A stretch of 64,000 bases of DNA from Candidatus Desulfofervidaceae bacterium (GTDB lineage: Bacteria > Desulfobacterota > Desulfofervidia > Desulfofervidales > Desulfofervidaceae), in NCBI GenBank assembly GCA_027038965.1, contig JALWFG010000018.1:62001-126000 (forward strand), read 5' to 3'. A program made the position numbers and the translations under genes. Below are positions 26,630 to 36,692 of this stretch, piece by piece. The notes beneath the pieces are model-generated. The model made no database searches. It saw only the letters and a list, made by a program, of their open reading frames with translations, and was not told the origin of the DNA. Numbering within the stretch: position 1 is the first letter of the stretch; every line of letters begins with the position of its first letter.

Positions 26630-27562
26630 ATGGGCCGATTGAAAGTAGCCCTTCTCTGTGGAGGAAAGTCTTCAGAAAGAGAGATTTCTTTTAAAAGCGG
26701 AAGACAGGTCAAGGCCGCCTTGCCAGCGGATAAATATGAAGTTATCATCTATGATCCTGCCAAAGATTTGGCCAAGCTTGTTCAGGATGCCTCCAACATT
26801 GATGTGGCGTTAGTCATGCTTCATGGTCGATATGGTGAGGACGGGACGGTTCAAGGGTTGCTTGATTTGCTTGGGATTCCTTATCAGTGCTCAGGGGTAC
26901 TGGCTAGCGCCTTGGCTATGGATAAAATAATGGCCAAAAGGATATTTCGGCTGGTGGGGCTACAAGTGCCTAAAGATATAGTATTAAACCAAGGGGAAAA
27001 TTATCAACCTGCTGAAATTATTTTGCGTTTGGGATTACCTCTAGTAGTAAAGCCCAGTGATGGAGGATCATCAATTGCCTTAAATTTGGTCAAAACGGAA
27101 GCCGAGTTGACAAAGGCCGTTGCTGATGCCTTAGTCCATAGTAAGACGGTTTTGATAGAGGAATATATTGAAGGCAGGGAAATTACTGGAGGCGTCCTAG
27201 GTAATAAAGACCTGATTGCTTTGCCCTTGGTAGAAATTGTGCCTCAAGGAGGCCATGAATTTTTTGACTATGAAGCCAAATATACGCCTGGGCTAACCCG
27301 AGAGATTTGTCCAGCCCCACTACCTGAAGAAATAACTATTAAGGCAAAAAAATGTGCCTTAAAGGCACATCAGGCCCTGGGATGCAAAGGATATAGTCGA
27401 ACAGATATGATTATCAGAGGAAATGAAATTTATGTTCTTGAATTAAACACCATTCCAGGTATGACTGAAATAAGTCTCTTTCCTCAAGCCGCTCGGGCTA
27501 TGGGAATTGGATTTAGTGAGCTTTTAGAAAAATTAATTGCTTTGGCACTGGAGGCACATTAA
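26630..27562 (+). CDS. ddl: D-alanine-D-alanine ligase
   Basis: 310 residues. ATP-grasp enzyme making the D-Ala-D-Ala dipeptide for peptidoglycan. Seen: LLCGGKSSEREISFKSG at the N-terminus, MLHGRYGEDGTVQGLLDLL, VVKPSDGGSSIAL in the ATP site, YSRTDMIIRG and LELNTIPGMTEISLFPQAA at the metal site. The ATG follows the upstream TAA directly, with GGAGGAAGGGGG as ribosome site. Confidence 0.94.
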   Translation: MGRLKVALLCGGKSSEREISFKSGRQVKAALPADKYEVIIYDPAKDLAKLVQDASNIDVALVMLHGRYGEDGTVQGLLDLLGIPYQCSGVLASALAMDKIMAKRIFRLVGLQVPKDIVLNQGENYQPAEIILRLGLPLVVKPSDGGSSIALNLVKTEAELTKAVADALVHSKTVLIEEYIEGREITGGVLGNKDLIALPLVEIVPQGGHEFFDYEAKYTPGLTREICPAPLPEEITIKAKKCALKAHQALGCKGYSRTDMIIRGNEIYVLELNTIPGMTEISLFPQAARAMGIGFSELLEKLIALALEAH

Positions 27563-27563
27563 A

Positions 27564-28376
27564 ATGGATGAGAAAACAAAGAAAATACTTGAAATACCAG
27601 TCAAATTCTATCATGAACTTCTTTATAAAAATAAATCTCATTATGAAAAACAATGGGATTTTTTGCATAATTGGGATATGGAACAACCGGACCTCAAAAG
27701 ATACAAAGTTGGTTATTGTCCCCAGACAGACGCTTTTAGCCAATATTACAAAAAAATCCTCTCCACCTACGCCCCTATTAAGGAAGCCCTTATCAAGCTG
27801 GGAATCATTTCATCTTCTTCCTCAGGATTAACGGATAGTCTTAAAGAAAACTATTTTTTTCCATGTTATGATGAAAGGGGAAATCTGTTCAATGTAATTC
27901 TCTATCATCCTCACAAAGGTTTCAGACTTCTCATTACCGAGGATAGACTAGGCGTCTTTGGATTGTGGCAGGAAAGCTACTGTTTAGAACAGCATGAATT
28001 TGTCTTTTTATTGCCTGACATTAAGTCTTTTTTTCATTTTAATCGGCTTCTTTTCCCCACGGGTTTTAATCCCTGCCTTGCCTGTATGAAAGGAATCAAT
28101 CCCCTTCTTATCGAACACTTGGAAAACTTGGGGGTAGGACAGGTCATTGCTATTGCTCAAAAGGTGCCTTCAAATATAGACACTTACCTCGAGATTGTAG
28201 AGATAAAAGATGAAGGGACACCTCTAAAAAACTTAAAAAAGGCCCTTCCCCATATGGCTAATCAGCAGTTTAGGCGTCTGATTGAAGTGGGATTGGAGGT
28301 AATGAAAGACGTAGAAATAAAAAGGAGACAAGCATGCGACAACTACTCTATGATGAAATCAGTGAATCAGACATAA
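27564..28376 (+). CDS. DnaG-like primase-core fragment protein (degenerate)
   Basis: 270 residues from the ATG at 27564, with GGAGG 9 nt upstream. The first 130 residues resemble the N-terminal part of the DnaG catalytic core: FYHELL, then RYKVGYCPQTDAFSQYYKKIL, LIKLGIISSSSSGLTDSLKENYFFPCYDERGNLFNVILY in place of the usual GL...RGRIIFPI segment. The following 130 residues could be a degraded Toprim-like region, but the catalytic Glu and DxD are not evident. No zinc finger and no helicase-binding domain. Resemblance is by eye; function unknown. Confidence 0.5.
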   Translation: MDEKTKKILEIPVKFYHELLYKNKSHYEKQWDFLHNWDMEQPDLKRYKVGYCPQTDAFSQYYKKILSTYAPIKEALIKLGIISSSSSGLTDSLKENYFFPCYDERGNLFNVILYHPHKGFRLLITEDRLGVFGLWQESYCLEQHEFVFLLPDIKSFFHFNRLLFPTGFNPCLACMKGINPLLIEHLENLGVGQVIAIAQKVPSNIDTYLEIVEIKDEGTPLKNLKKALPHMANQQFRRLIEVGLEVMKDVEIKRRQACDNYSMMKSVNQT

Positions 28377-28666
28377 AGAAAATAAAACGGTATTTAACCA
28401 AAAATGCCATTGCTTCGCCTCTAGGTGATATTTTTTGGATAAACTTACCTGAAGAACTTTATGATGAAACCCAAAAAAGTCATAAGGATTGTCAACCCTT
28501 CTACTTTGCCATAGAAATAGGCAGTAAATATCTCCGCATAGAACTTCTCATCCGAAGTCGGCAGCGACTTCATTGTCAGTGTATTAAATATGCCAATAAA
28601 TCGCAACGTGATTTTATCTTTGACTTTGCTGATAAATTAATGGAAAGATTAAAAGTCAGAACATGA
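28334..28666 (+). CDS. Hypothetical protein, 110 residues
   Basis: Starts with an ATG after AAAAGGAGAC, overlapping the DnaG-like gene by 43 nt. Soluble; no recognised motif. Contains a C-terminal amphipathic helix (DFIFDFADKLMERLK). The stop overlaps the PAP2 gene (ATGA). Tight coupling to both neighbours argues that it is real. Not recognised. Confidence 0.6.
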   Translation: MRQLLYDEISESDIKKIKRYLTKNAIASPLGDIFWINLPEELYDETQKSHKDCQPFYFAIEIGSKYLRIELLIRSRQRLHCQCIKYANKSQRDFIFDFADKLMERLKVRT

Positions 28667-29229
28667 ACCAAATCATTGCCCTTGATAAATCCCTTTTTTT
28701 ATGGATTAATAACCATCTGGCCTCAACTTGGTTAGACCCCCTTTTTTATTTGTTAAATTGGCTTGGAAATGGTTGGATACTGGCCCTTCTTACTGCCATT
28801 GGTCTATGGTTCCTTGACCCTAAGGTCTTCAAAAAATACTGGTTTTGGATGATGCTTTCTATGCTTTTAAGCGGCCTAGTGGTAGTTTCTTTAAAGTCTC
28901 TTATAGGACGTCCTCGTCCCCTAGCGGCCTTCGCCCCCCTCATTTCTGCAGGCAAGGTGCACATTCACAATATAGGACCTGCCCTCAAGTCTCGCTCCTT
29001 CCCCTCAGGTCATACCCAAAGTGCCTTTGCCATTGGCACCTACCTGGCCCTTATATTTAGACGAAGATGGTTCATTTTTATTGCCCTTGCAGCCTTGGTA
29101 GGTCTGGCTCGGATTTATGCAGGCGTGCATTATCCCCTTGATGTCTTCTGTGGAGCCATTATTGGCATCAGCGGAAGCATTCTCATTTATAGGTGGAGAG
29201 AAAGAAGTGCTCAGCCAAAAGCTAATTAG
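28663..29229 (+). CDS. PAP2-superfamily membrane phosphatase
   Basis: 188 residues with about five membrane helices. The three catalytic motifs are complete: KSLIGRPRP (about 78-86), PSGHT (about 111-115) and ARIYAGVHYPLDV (about 146-158). Substrate is probably a lipid phosphate such as undecaprenyl diphosphate or phosphatidylglycerophosphate, on the periplasmic face. Overlaps the preceding gene by 4 nt. The proximity to ddl would fit an undecaprenyl-diphosphate phosphatase role, but this is inference. Confidence 0.9.
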   Translation: MNQIIALDKSLFLWINNHLASTWLDPLFYLLNWLGNGWILALLTAIGLWFLDPKVFKKYWFWMMLSMLLSGLVVVSLKSLIGRPRPLAAFAPLISAGKVHIHNIGPALKSRSFPSGHTQSAFAIGTYLALIFRRRWFIFIALAALVGLARIYAGVHYPLDVFCGAIIGISGSILIYRWRERSAQPKAN

Positions 29230-30577
29230 ACAACTTCAAAAAATTGTGGGCAAACCATTCATAAGTACAAAGCCAGAAGACCTCTTTGTGTATAGCTATG
29301 ATGCCACTCAGATAAGGTGTCTTCCTGAAGCCGTTATCTTCCCAGAAACTGCCTTTCAAATATCTCAGATTCTTAAAATTTGCAATCTTTATCATCTTCC
29401 ACTGGTAGTAAGGGGAGCTGGTTCAGGAATGTCAGGAGGAGCAATTCCCATTAAAGGTGGGTTGGTACTGGTCATGAGTCGTTTTAACCGCATTTTAGAA
29501 ATTGATAAGGAAAACATGACCGTTTGGGTGGAACCAGGTGTAGTCACAGCGGAATTGCAAAGAAAGGTGGCTGAAAAAGGCCTTTTTTATCCCCCTGACC
29601 CAGCCAGTTTGAAATTCTCTACCATTGGAGGCAACGTAGCTGAATGTGCTGGTGGACCAAGGGCAGTAAAATATGGAGTTACTAAAGATTACGTCTTGGG
29701 GCTTGAAGTGGTATTGCCCACAGGAGAGATCATTCATACTGGCAAAAAAACCATAAAGCGAGTTACCGGCTATGATTTAACCTCTCTTTTCATAGGGTCT
29801 GAAGGAACCTTAGGAATTTTTACAAAAATTCTGCTGCGATTATTGCCCTTGCCAGAAACTAAGGCTACCTGCGTATTGGGATTGTCTGAACTAAAGGCAT
29901 TGCCCACCGTCCTGAACTCGCTTTTACGCCTTCAAGAACCCTTAACAGCCATAGAATTTATTGACGACCTTTGTCTTAGCTGTATTGCCCCCAAGCTACC
30001 TTTTAAACTGCCAAGGGTAGAAGGGCTCTTAATCCTTCAGATAGACGGCAGTATAGAAGGGGTAGCAGTAGCACATACCAAGCTCCTCCAATTGTTGAAG
30101 GGCCTTCCCGTTGTAGTGATCAGCACGGCCCTTAAAGAGGAAGCCGATCGGCTCTGGGAAATAAGAAGAGCCATTTCTCCCGCAGTCTTCCAGCTTGGGT
30201 CCAAAAAAAGCAGTCATGATATTGTAGTGCCTAGAGCAAGGCTTCTAGAAATGGTTCTAAAGATAAAGGAAATCCGAAGGGAGTTTGATTTACCTGTACT
30301 TTGTTTTGGCCACATTGGCGATGGCAACCTCCATGTAAATATCATGTACAATGATAATCAGGAAGAAAGGGCCCAAATGGCGACTGAGGCCGTTATCAAG
30401 GCAGCCTTATCGCTTGAAGGCACCATCAGCGGAGAACACGGCATTGGTCTTACCAAAGCCCGTTTCATGCCTTGGGAAATAGAGCCAGCGGCCTTGAAAG
30501 CTATGCAAAACCTAAAAAGGGTGTTTGACCCAAACAACATTCTAAATCCAGGCAAAATTTTTGTTGAAAGCAAATAG
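29207..30577 (+). CDS. FAD-linked oxidase, glycolate/D-lactate dehydrogenase GlcD-like
   Basis: 456 residues from a GTG at 29207, preceded by GGAGAGAAAGAA and overlapping PAP2 by 23 nt; ATGs further upstream are in the PAP2 gene. The FAD-binding-4 domain shows VVRGAGSGMSGGAIPIKGG and GGNVAECAGGPRAVKYGVT; the C-terminal FAD-oxidase domain has FGHIGDGNLHVNIMY and GTISGEHGIGLTKA, with the metal-site His. Oxidises a 2-hydroxy acid; the electron acceptor is unknown and no GlcF-type iron-sulfur gene is adjacent. Convergent with the next gene, only 1 nt between stops. Confidence 0.9.
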   Translation: MLSQKLIRQLQKIVGKPFISTKPEDLFVYSYDATQIRCLPEAVIFPETAFQISQILKICNLYHLPLVVRGAGSGMSGGAIPIKGGLVLVMSRFNRILEIDKENMTVWVEPGVVTAELQRKVAEKGLFYPPDPASLKFSTIGGNVAECAGGPRAVKYGVTKDYVLGLEVVLPTGEIIHTGKKTIKRVTGYDLTSLFIGSEGTLGIFTKILLRLLPLPETKATCVLGLSELKALPTVLNSLLRLQEPLTAIEFIDDLCLSCIAPKLPFKLPRVEGLLILQIDGSIEGVAVAHTKLLQLLKGLPVVVISTALKEEADRLWEIRRAISPAVFQLGSKKSSHDIVVPRARLLEMVLKIKEIRREFDLPVLCFGHIGDGNLHVNIMYNDNQEERAQMATEAVIKAALSLEGTISGEHGIGLTKARFMPWEIEPAALKAMQNLKRVFDPNNILNPGKIFVESK

Positions 30578-30578
30578 T

Positions 30579-31025
30579 TTATAATTTGAATTTTACATTT
30601 ACCTTAAATATTTTAACCGCTGGGAAGTTGTATATTTCCTCAACTCCAGTCTCTTTTTTTATCTCTTCAAGGGCCTGCTCAATGTCTTCCATTGTGGGAG
30701 CGATAAAGGTAAACCATATATTGTAAGGATCACGCCGTTGATAATTGTGGGTAACACCTTTGTACTGGTTGACCACCTTCACAAAGTGTTCAATCTTTTC
30801 TGGAGGCACCTTTGCTCCACAAAGGGTGCTTGCAAAACCAAGCTTATCGGAGTTAAAATTGGCTCCAATGCGCCGAATGTAACCCTTTTCTTTTAATCTT
30901 TTCACCCGCTCAATTACCTCTTCTTCGCTAAGACCTAATTTTTCGGCCACCTTGGCATAAGGCCGCGAAACTAAAGGAAAATTTGCTTGAATTTCATTAA
31001 CAATTTTCTTGTCTACATGATCCAT
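30579..31025 (-). CDS. Siroheme decarboxylase subunit (AhbA/AhbB, Lrp/AsnC fold)
   Basis: 148 residues. An N-terminal winged helix (KIVNEIQANFPLVSRPYAKVAEKLGLSEEEVIERVKRL) and RRIGANFNSDKLGF with a C-terminal Lrp-like domain. THNYQRRDPYNIWFTF is the pattern of the AhbA/AhbB and NirDLGH decarboxylases rather than of transcription factors. These remove two acetates of siroheme to 12,18-didecarboxysiroheme in the alternative heme pathway. The two subunits are hard to separate by eye; only one is in this window. Directly downstream of the radical SAM ahbD-like gene. Confidence 0.82.
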   Translation of the reverse strand: MDHVDKKIVNEIQANFPLVSRPYAKVAEKLGLSEEEVIERVKRLKEKGYIRRIGANFNSDKLGFASTLCGAKVPPEKIEHFVKVVNQYKGVTHNYQRRDPYNIWFTFIAPTMEDIEQALEEIKKETGVEEIYNFPAVKIFKVNVKFKL

Positions 31026-31028
31026 CTC

Positions 31029-32117
31029 TTACTCCTTTTTCAAGCCTTCATCTTTAATTACATTCATCCCCTTCGGCTGGTAAAGACACATGGGTTCTTC
31101 GGCCAAATAATCGCCAGTCAAGGCATAGGCCCTGGCCCGACATCCACCACATACCTGCCAATATTCACAACGTCCACATTTGCCTTTATAATTGCGTTTG
31201 TCTCTCAGTTTATTGAATACCTCTGAATGCACCCAAATATGCGAAAGGGGGGCCTGACGCACGTCTCCACACTCTACCTCAAGATACCCACAGGTTTGAA
31301 CCTTCCCCATGCTTGAAATGAAGCAAAACCCCATACCGGCTAGACACCCCCTAGTCACCGCATCAAGGCCATGGGTTTCATAAGTAACCTTTTGCCCTTT
31401 CTCTCTAGCCTTTTGTCTTAAAATGCGATAGTATTGCGGGGCACAGGTGGCCTTAACCTGAATGGGCCACTTGTCCTTTTGCTCCACTAGCCAACCAAGC
31501 ACCTGCTCATATTCTTGGGGTGTAATTACCTCCTTTTTCAAGGCTGCCCCCCTACCCATTGGCACAAGGAGAAAAATATGGTAGGCCACGGCGCCTAGCT
31601 CAACGGCCAAATCCCCAATAGAGGGAATTTCTTTCAGATTGCTCTTAGTTACCGTAGTGTTGATTTGAAAATCAAGCCCACCACTCTTTAAACATTCAAT
31701 TCCCGCCATAGTCCTTTCAAACGCCCCAGGGACTCCTCTAAAACCATCATGCTCTGCTGGGCTGGCTCCATCAATGCTCACACTTACTCTCTGAACCCCT
31801 GCCTCTTTCAGGTCCCTTACCCACTTAGGCGTCAACAAGGTCCCATTCGTAGCCAACACCATGCGTAGACCTTTATGAGCACCATAGGCCGCCAAATCTA
31901 AAACGTCCTCTCTCATCAAGGGCTCGCCCCCGGTAAGAATAATGATAGGACTGGCAAAAGATGCAATATCGTCTAAAATTTGTTTTGCTTCCTGAGTGGT
32001 TAATTCTCCTGCAATAGGTTTATCTATTGCCTTAGCCCGACAATGCTTACAGGCCAAATTACAGCGTTTAGTTAATTCCCAAGCAATCAGACGCAGAGGA
32101 GGAACCTTTTCTTCCAT
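31029..32117 (-). CDS. ahbD: Radical SAM heme synthase, AhbD-like (SPASM)
   Basis: 362 residues from the ATG at 32117. The CX3CX2C radical SAM motif is WELTKRCNLACKHCRAKA (about 18-30), followed by LTGGEP, and the SPASM region carries CGYLEVE and CGRCEYWQVCGGCRARAYA with further cysteines for auxiliary clusters. This pattern fits AhbD, which converts Fe-coproporphyrin III propionates to vinyls to yield heme b. AhbC, a relative, cannot be excluded, but neighbour context and the CGGCRARAYA segment favour AhbD. The window's cytochromes need this heme supply. Confidence 0.8.
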   Translation of the reverse strand: MEEKVPPLRLIAWELTKRCNLACKHCRAKAIDKPIAGELTTQEAKQILDDIASFASPIIILTGGEPLMREDVLDLAAYGAHKGLRMVLATNGTLLTPKWVRDLKEAGVQRVSVSIDGASPAEHDGFRGVPGAFERTMAGIECLKSGGLDFQINTTVTKSNLKEIPSIGDLAVELGAVAYHIFLLVPMGRGAALKKEVITPQEYEQVLGWLVEQKDKWPIQVKATCAPQYYRILRQKAREKGQKVTYETHGLDAVTRGCLAGMGFCFISSMGKVQTCGYLEVECGDVRQAPLSHIWVHSEVFNKLRDKRNYKGKCGRCEYWQVCGGCRARAYALTGDYLAEEPMCLYQPKGMNVIKDEGLKKE

Positions 32118-32190
32118 AATACACCTCACCCTCCTATTTTGACCTTTTTACACCAATTCTCGCCTTAAGGCAAACTTTCAAAATACTTTA

Positions 32191-34647
32191 CTAACAATTG
32201 CACATCATCACTGCTGGAGGTCTATCGGAAGGATATTCCTTAGGAGAAACCGGCTTGGTGGCTGGAGCTGGGGAAGGCTCCTTCAAGTTAATTGGAGAAA
32301 CCAATGCCTCTTTCAATACCTCATCCATGTGGGTCACCGTCACAACCTGAAGTGTTTTAAGGATTCTATTAGGAATTTCTCTTAAATCCTTTTCATTATC
32401 TTTAGGAATAATCACCTTTTTCACTCTACCCCTATGAGCAGCTAAAAGCTTTTCCTTTAACCCCCCAATGGGCAACACCCTTCCTCTTAAGGTAATTTCT
32501 CCAGTCATAGCAATGTCTCGCCTGACCGGAATTTTGGCCAAGGCTGAAACCAGGGCTGTGGCCATGGTAATACCGGCCGAGGGTCCATCTTTAGGGACCG
32601 CACCTTCAGGCACATGAATATGAATGTCGTATTTTTTATGAAAATCAGGTTCTAAACCCAACTGTTCGGCCCTAGTGCGAACATAACTTAAGGCCGCCCG
32701 AGCAGACTCCTGCATCACTTCACCCAACTTACCCGTAGTAATCAGTTTGCCCTCTCCTGGCATAATGGCCACTTCGGTTTGCAATAACTCTCCTCCAAAT
32801 TCGGTCCAGGCCAATCCTGTCACCACCCCAATTTCATCCTTTTCTTCTGTCTGTCCAAATCGATATTTAGGCACTCCGAGATATTTTATTAAGCTCTTGC
32901 ATGTAATCCTTACCTTTGTTTCCTTGCCTTTCTTAACAATCTCTTTGGCCACTTTTCGACAAATGGAAGCAATAGACCTCTCTAAATTTCTCACTCCGGC
33001 CTCTTTGGTATAAGAACGAATGATTTCATAAATGGCGTTGTCAGAAAAGGAGATATTTTCAGGCTTTAGCCCAGCGGCCTTAATCTGTTTGGGAATAAGG
33101 AATTGAACTGCAATGCTGTATTTTTCATATTCTGTATACCCTGGCAAGCGGATAATTTCCATTCTATCCTGCAGGGGCCAGGGGATAGAATGCAATGTAT
33201 TAGCCGTAGTAATGAAGAGAATATCTGACAAATCGTAATCCACATCCAGGTAATGGTCATTGAAGGCATAATTTTGCTCAGGGTCCAACACTTCTAGCAA
33301 TGCCGCAGCAGGGTCCCCCCTAAAATCAACCCCAAGTTTATCAATTTCATCTAGACAAAAGACAGGGTTATTTGTCTTCACCTTTCTCAAGGACTGGATT
33401 ATCTTGCCAGGCATGGCCCCAATATAGGTTCGTCTGTGCCCCCGAATTTCGGCTTCGTCTCTAACGCCTCCCAGAGATAAACGTACAAATTCCCTTCCTG
33501 TTGCTCGGGCAACAGATTTGGCCAAAGAGGTTTTTCCTACCCCAGGAGGGCCTACAAGACAAAGAATAGGCCCCTTTACCTTTTTGGCTAGATGTTGTAC
33601 TGCTAAGTATTCTAGAATCCTTTCTTTGGGCTCTTCTAAACCATAATGTTCCTCATCTAAAATACGTTTGGCTTCATCAATATCAAGCCGCACCTTAGCC
33701 CGACGTTTCCAAGGCAAAGAAACTAACCAATCTATATAGTTCCTCACTACTGTAGCCTCAGCAGACATAGGTGCCATTAGCTTCAACTTCTTCAATTCAT
33801 GGAGGGCCTTCTGCTTAGCTTCCTTTGACATTGGAGTAGTTTTTATCTTCTTCTCCAGCTCCCTTATCTCATCTTGAAAACCACCGTCTTCACCCATTTC
33901 CTTTTGGATGGCCTTCATTTGCTCAGTAAGATAATACTCACGCTGGGTCTTCTCCATTTGTTTTTTCACCCTAGCCTTGATACGTTGTTCTGTTTTGATA
34001 ATAGCAATCTCCCCTCGGGTAAGACCCAACACCAACTCCAAACGCTTGTTTACATCAGCCGTCTCAAGGACCCTTTGTTTCTGTTCAAGTTTCACTGCCA
34101 GGTGGGCTGCTATGGTATCACTTAAACGCTCTGGCTCCTCCATAGAGACAATATTATTAGTAATCTCCTGGGTTATTTTAGGATTGAGCTGAGCATATTC
34201 TTCAAAGGCAGAAACCAAAGAACGCTTAAGGGCTTCTGTTTCCACCGTAGGCTCAAATGTTTCTGAAATTTCCTCTACTTCTACCAAAAAGAAATCAGGA
34301 TTTGACAAATATTGACAAATCTTTCCTCTTTTCACTCCTTCGATAAGGACCTTTACCGTCCCATCTGGCAATTTCAATAGTTGAAGGATATTTCCAATAG
34401 TACCAACTGTAAAAATATCATTTTGACTAGGTTCATCAATTTGAGCGCTTTTTTGGGCTGCTAAGAAAAGCTTCTTGCCCATTGTCATAGCATGCTCTAA
34501 GGCAGCGATAGACTTTTTACGTCCCACAAAGAGGGGAATCACCATATGTGGAAAGACTACTACATCTCGCAGAGGCAAAAGAGGCAAAGTAATGTGTTCT
34601 TGTTTGTTTTCGTCCTTTGTCTCCTTGCTTCGGTTAAAAATAAACAT
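32191..34647 (-). CDS. lon: ATP-dependent protease Lon
   Basis: 818 residues from the ATG at 34647, which follows GGAGGAGGAG; a TTG 18 nt upstream overlaps that site and is rejected. LON substrate domain (about 18-210), AAA+ module with Walker [14 protein letters not shown] (about 355-367) and Walker B CLDEIDKL, then the protease domain with catalytic Ser in [11 protein letters not shown] and Lys in [14 protein letters not shown]. The tail ends MMCNC, an unusual cysteine pair. An 18-bp palindrome lies upstream. Confidence 0.96.
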   Translation of the reverse strand: MFIFNRSKETKDENKQEHITLPLLPLRDVVVFPHMVIPLFVGRKKSIAALEHAMTMGKKLFLAAQKSAQIDEPSQNDIFTVGTIGNILQLLKLPDGTVKVLIEGVKRGKICQYLSNPDFFLVEVEEISETFEPTVETEALKRSLVSAFEEYAQLNPKITQEITNNIVSMEEPERLSDTIAAHLAVKLEQKQRVLETADVNKRLELVLGLTRGEIAIIKTEQRIKARVKKQMEKTQREYYLTEQMKAIQKEMGEDGGFQDEIRELEKKIKTTPMSKEAKQKALHELKKLKLMAPMSAEATVVRNYIDWLVSLPWKRRAKVRLDIDEAKRILDEEHYGLEEPKERILEYLAVQHLAKKVKGPILCLVGPPGVGKTSLAKSVARATGREFVRLSLGGVRDEAEIRGHRRTYIGAMPGKIIQSLRKVKTNNPVFCLDEIDKLGVDFRGDPAAALLEVLDPEQNYAFNDHYLDVDYDLSDILFITTANTLHSIPWPLQDRMEIIRLPGYTEYEKYSIAVQFLIPKQIKAAGLKPENISFSDNAIYEIIRSYTKEAGVRNLERSIASICRKVAKEIVKKGKETKVRITCKSLIKYLGVPKYRFGQTEEKDEIGVVTGLAWTEFGGELLQTEVAIMPGEGKLITTGKLGEVMQESARAALSYVRTRAEQLGLEPDFHKKYDIHIHVPEGAVPKDGPSAGITMATALVSALAKIPVRRDIAMTGEITLRGRVLPIGGLKEKLLAAHRGRVKKVIIPKDNEKDLREIPNRILKTLQVVTVTHMDEVLKEALVSPINLKEPSPAPATKPVSPKEYPSDRPPAVMMCNC

Positions 34648-34684
34648 CAAAAACTCCTCCTCCAAAATTTAATATTTAATCTTA

Positions 34685-34702
34685 TATGCTTTTAAAAGCA
34701 TA
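34685..34702. repeat. 18-bp perfect palindrome upstream of lon
   Basis: TATGCTTTTAAAAGCATA at 34685-34702, about 40 nt before the lon ATG and overlapping a possible -10 (TATAAG on the minus strand). Position and symmetry suit a repressor site. The regulator is not known. Confidence 0.4.
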
Positions 34703-34823
34703 ACCATTTTTGCTCTAAAAGGGAAGAGAGAAAGATAAAGAATTTAATTTTGACAACATCCAGGCCAGATTCAAACAATCATCAAGCGGGACAAAAACAT
34801 TTAATAACCATTTGACAAAGAAG

Positions 34824-36083
34824 CTAAGCGGTTTTTGCCTTCCGACCATAAATAATAAGTGGTTGCTCATTTTTAGTCACAACATCCTCGTTAATGACGC
34901 ATTCCCTTGCATCTTCTAAATCAGGTAGCACAAACATAATATCAAGTAGGATATTTTCAATAATACTTTTGAGCCCTCGAGCCCCTGTGTTTCTCTTTAT
35001 GGCCTCTTTGGCAATGGCCCTCAGGGCCCCTTCGGTAAATTTAAGTTCTACACCTTCCATTTTGAAAAGCTTTTGATATTGACGCACTACAGAGTTTTTA
35101 GGCTCCACAAGAATCTTAACCAAATCATCCTCTAAAAGGTCATTAATGGTGGCTACAACAGGAAAACGACCTACAAATTCAGGAATCAGACCATATCTTA
35201 TAAGGTCTTCAGGTTGAGTGTGTTTTAAAATATCCCCGATGTTTTCTCTCTTTTTACTCTTAATCTCGGCACCAAAACCAAGCCCCTTTTTGCCAATCCT
35301 TGATTGAATAATATCCTCCAATCCTACAAATGCCCCACCACAAATAAACAGAATATTTGTAGTATCAAGCCGTAAATACTCCTGCTGAGGATGCTTTCTC
35401 CCTCCCTTAGGAGGAATGTTAGCAATGGTTCCTTCCACAATCTTTAAAAGGGCCTGCTGCACCCCTTCACCAGAGACATCTCTGGTAATAGACGGGCTAT
35501 CGCCTGATTTCCGAGCAATTTTGTCAATCTCATCAATATATACAATCCCTTGAGAAGCCCTTTCCACATCATAATCCGCCGCTTGAACAAGAGAAAGAAG
35601 GATATTTTCCACGTCTTCACCTACATACCCAGCCTCGGTAAGGGTTGTAGCATCAGCAATGGTAAAGGGAACATTTAACAACCTGGCCAGGGTTTGAGCC
35701 AAAAGGGTCTTACCACAACCCGTGGGGCCTATAAGCAAAATGTTGGTCTTCTGAACCTCTACTCCATCTAGATCGGGTCGGGTGTGAATTCGTTTATAAT
35801 GGTTGTAAACTGCTACTGAAAGGATCTTTTTGGCCTGCTCTTGACCAATCACATATTCATCTAAAAAGGCCTTGATTTCACTCGGTTTTGGTAAAACAAA
35901 ACCCGTATCAAATTCGTCTCTTTCGTATTCTTCGGCCAAAATTTCGTTACAAAGTTCAATACATTCATCGCATATATATACTGAAGGCCCCGCAATCAAT
36001 TTGCGAACCTCGTCTTGGCTCTTCCCACAAAAGGAACAATGAAGTTTCTTCCCTTTTCCCCTGTTTCCTGTCATTTTTGCCAT
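34824..36083 (-). CDS. clpX: Clp protease ATP-binding subunit ClpX
   Basis: 419 residues. N-terminal zinc-binding domain CSFCGK and CDECIELC (about 17-42). Walker [13 protein letters not shown], Walker [13 protein letters not shown] and the pore loop AGYVGED are all present, with IGF-type loop residues LGFGAEI. It unfolds substrates for ClpP. Follows clpP immediately (1-nt step), so one unit tig-clpP-clpX on the minus strand. Confidence 0.96.
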   Translation of the reverse strand: MAKMTGNRGKGKKLHCSFCGKSQDEVRKLIAGPSVYICDECIELCNEILAEEYERDEFDTGFVLPKPSEIKAFLDEYVIGQEQAKKILSVAVYNHYKRIHTRPDLDGVEVQKTNILLIGPTGCGKTLLAQTLARLLNVPFTIADATTLTEAGYVGEDVENILLSLVQAADYDVERASQGIVYIDEIDKIARKSGDSPSITRDVSGEGVQQALLKIVEGTIANIPPKGGRKHPQQEYLRLDTTNILFICGGAFVGLEDIIQSRIGKKGLGFGAEIKSKKRENIGDILKHTQPEDLIRYGLIPEFVGRFPVVATINDLLEDDLVKILVEPKNSVVRQYQKLFKMEGVELKFTEGALRAIAKEAIKRNTGARGLKSIIENILLDIMFVLPDLEDARECVINEDVVTKNEQPLIIYGRKAKTA

Positions 36084-36689
36084 TTATTTATCTCCTGTTT
36101 CCTTTAATTCTCTACCTTGAATTACCTTATCAATAATACCATACTCTTTGGCATCTTCGCTACTCATATAAAAGTCCCTTTCGGTATCTTCTTCAATCCG
36201 CCGCAGGGGTTGTCCCGTGTGTTTTGCCAAAATATCGTTTAAAACTCCCCTCAATCTTAGTATCTCCCGAGCTTGAATTTCTACCTCCGTAGCCTGCCCT
36301 TGAAATCCACCTAAGGGTTGATGGATAAGAATGCGAGCATGGGGCAAGGCATACCTCTTTCCTTTCTCTCCAGCCGCCAAAAGCACGGCTGCCATACTGG
36401 CCGCCTGCCCTACACAATAAGTACATACAGGAGCCTTTATATACTGCATGGTGTCATAAATCGCCAATCCTGCCGTAACTATTCCTCCTGGAGAGTTGAT
36501 GTAAAAGTGGATTTCCTTATCAGGGTCTTGCGATTCTAAAAAAAGCAACTGGGCAATAATAAGATTGGCAATATCATCATCAACACTACTCCCTAATAAG
36601 ATAATACGATCTTTCAATAAACGAGAATAAATATCGTAGGCCCGTTCTCCTCTTCCTGTTTGTTCAATTACAATGGGAATCAAGTTCAT
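36084..36689 (-). CDS. clpP: ATP-dependent Clp protease proteolytic subunit
   Basis: 201 residues. Catalytic triad: Ser in [14 protein letters not shown], His in [11 protein letters not shown], Asp in [13 protein letters not shown]. Start [23 protein letters not shown] is standard. Stop and the clpX start are adjacent. Forms the tetradecameric barrel with ClpX. Confidence 0.96.
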   Translation of the reverse strand: MNLIPIVIEQTGRGERAYDIYSRLLKDRIILLGSSVDDDIANLIIAQLLFLESQDPDKEIHFYINSPGGIVTAGLAIYDTMQYIKAPVCTYCVGQAASMAAVLLAAGEKGKRYALPHARILIHQPLGGFQGQATEVEIQAREILRLRGVLNDILAKHTGQPLRRIEEDTERDFYMSSEDAKEYGIIDKVIQGRELKETGDK

Positions 36690-36692
36690 AAA

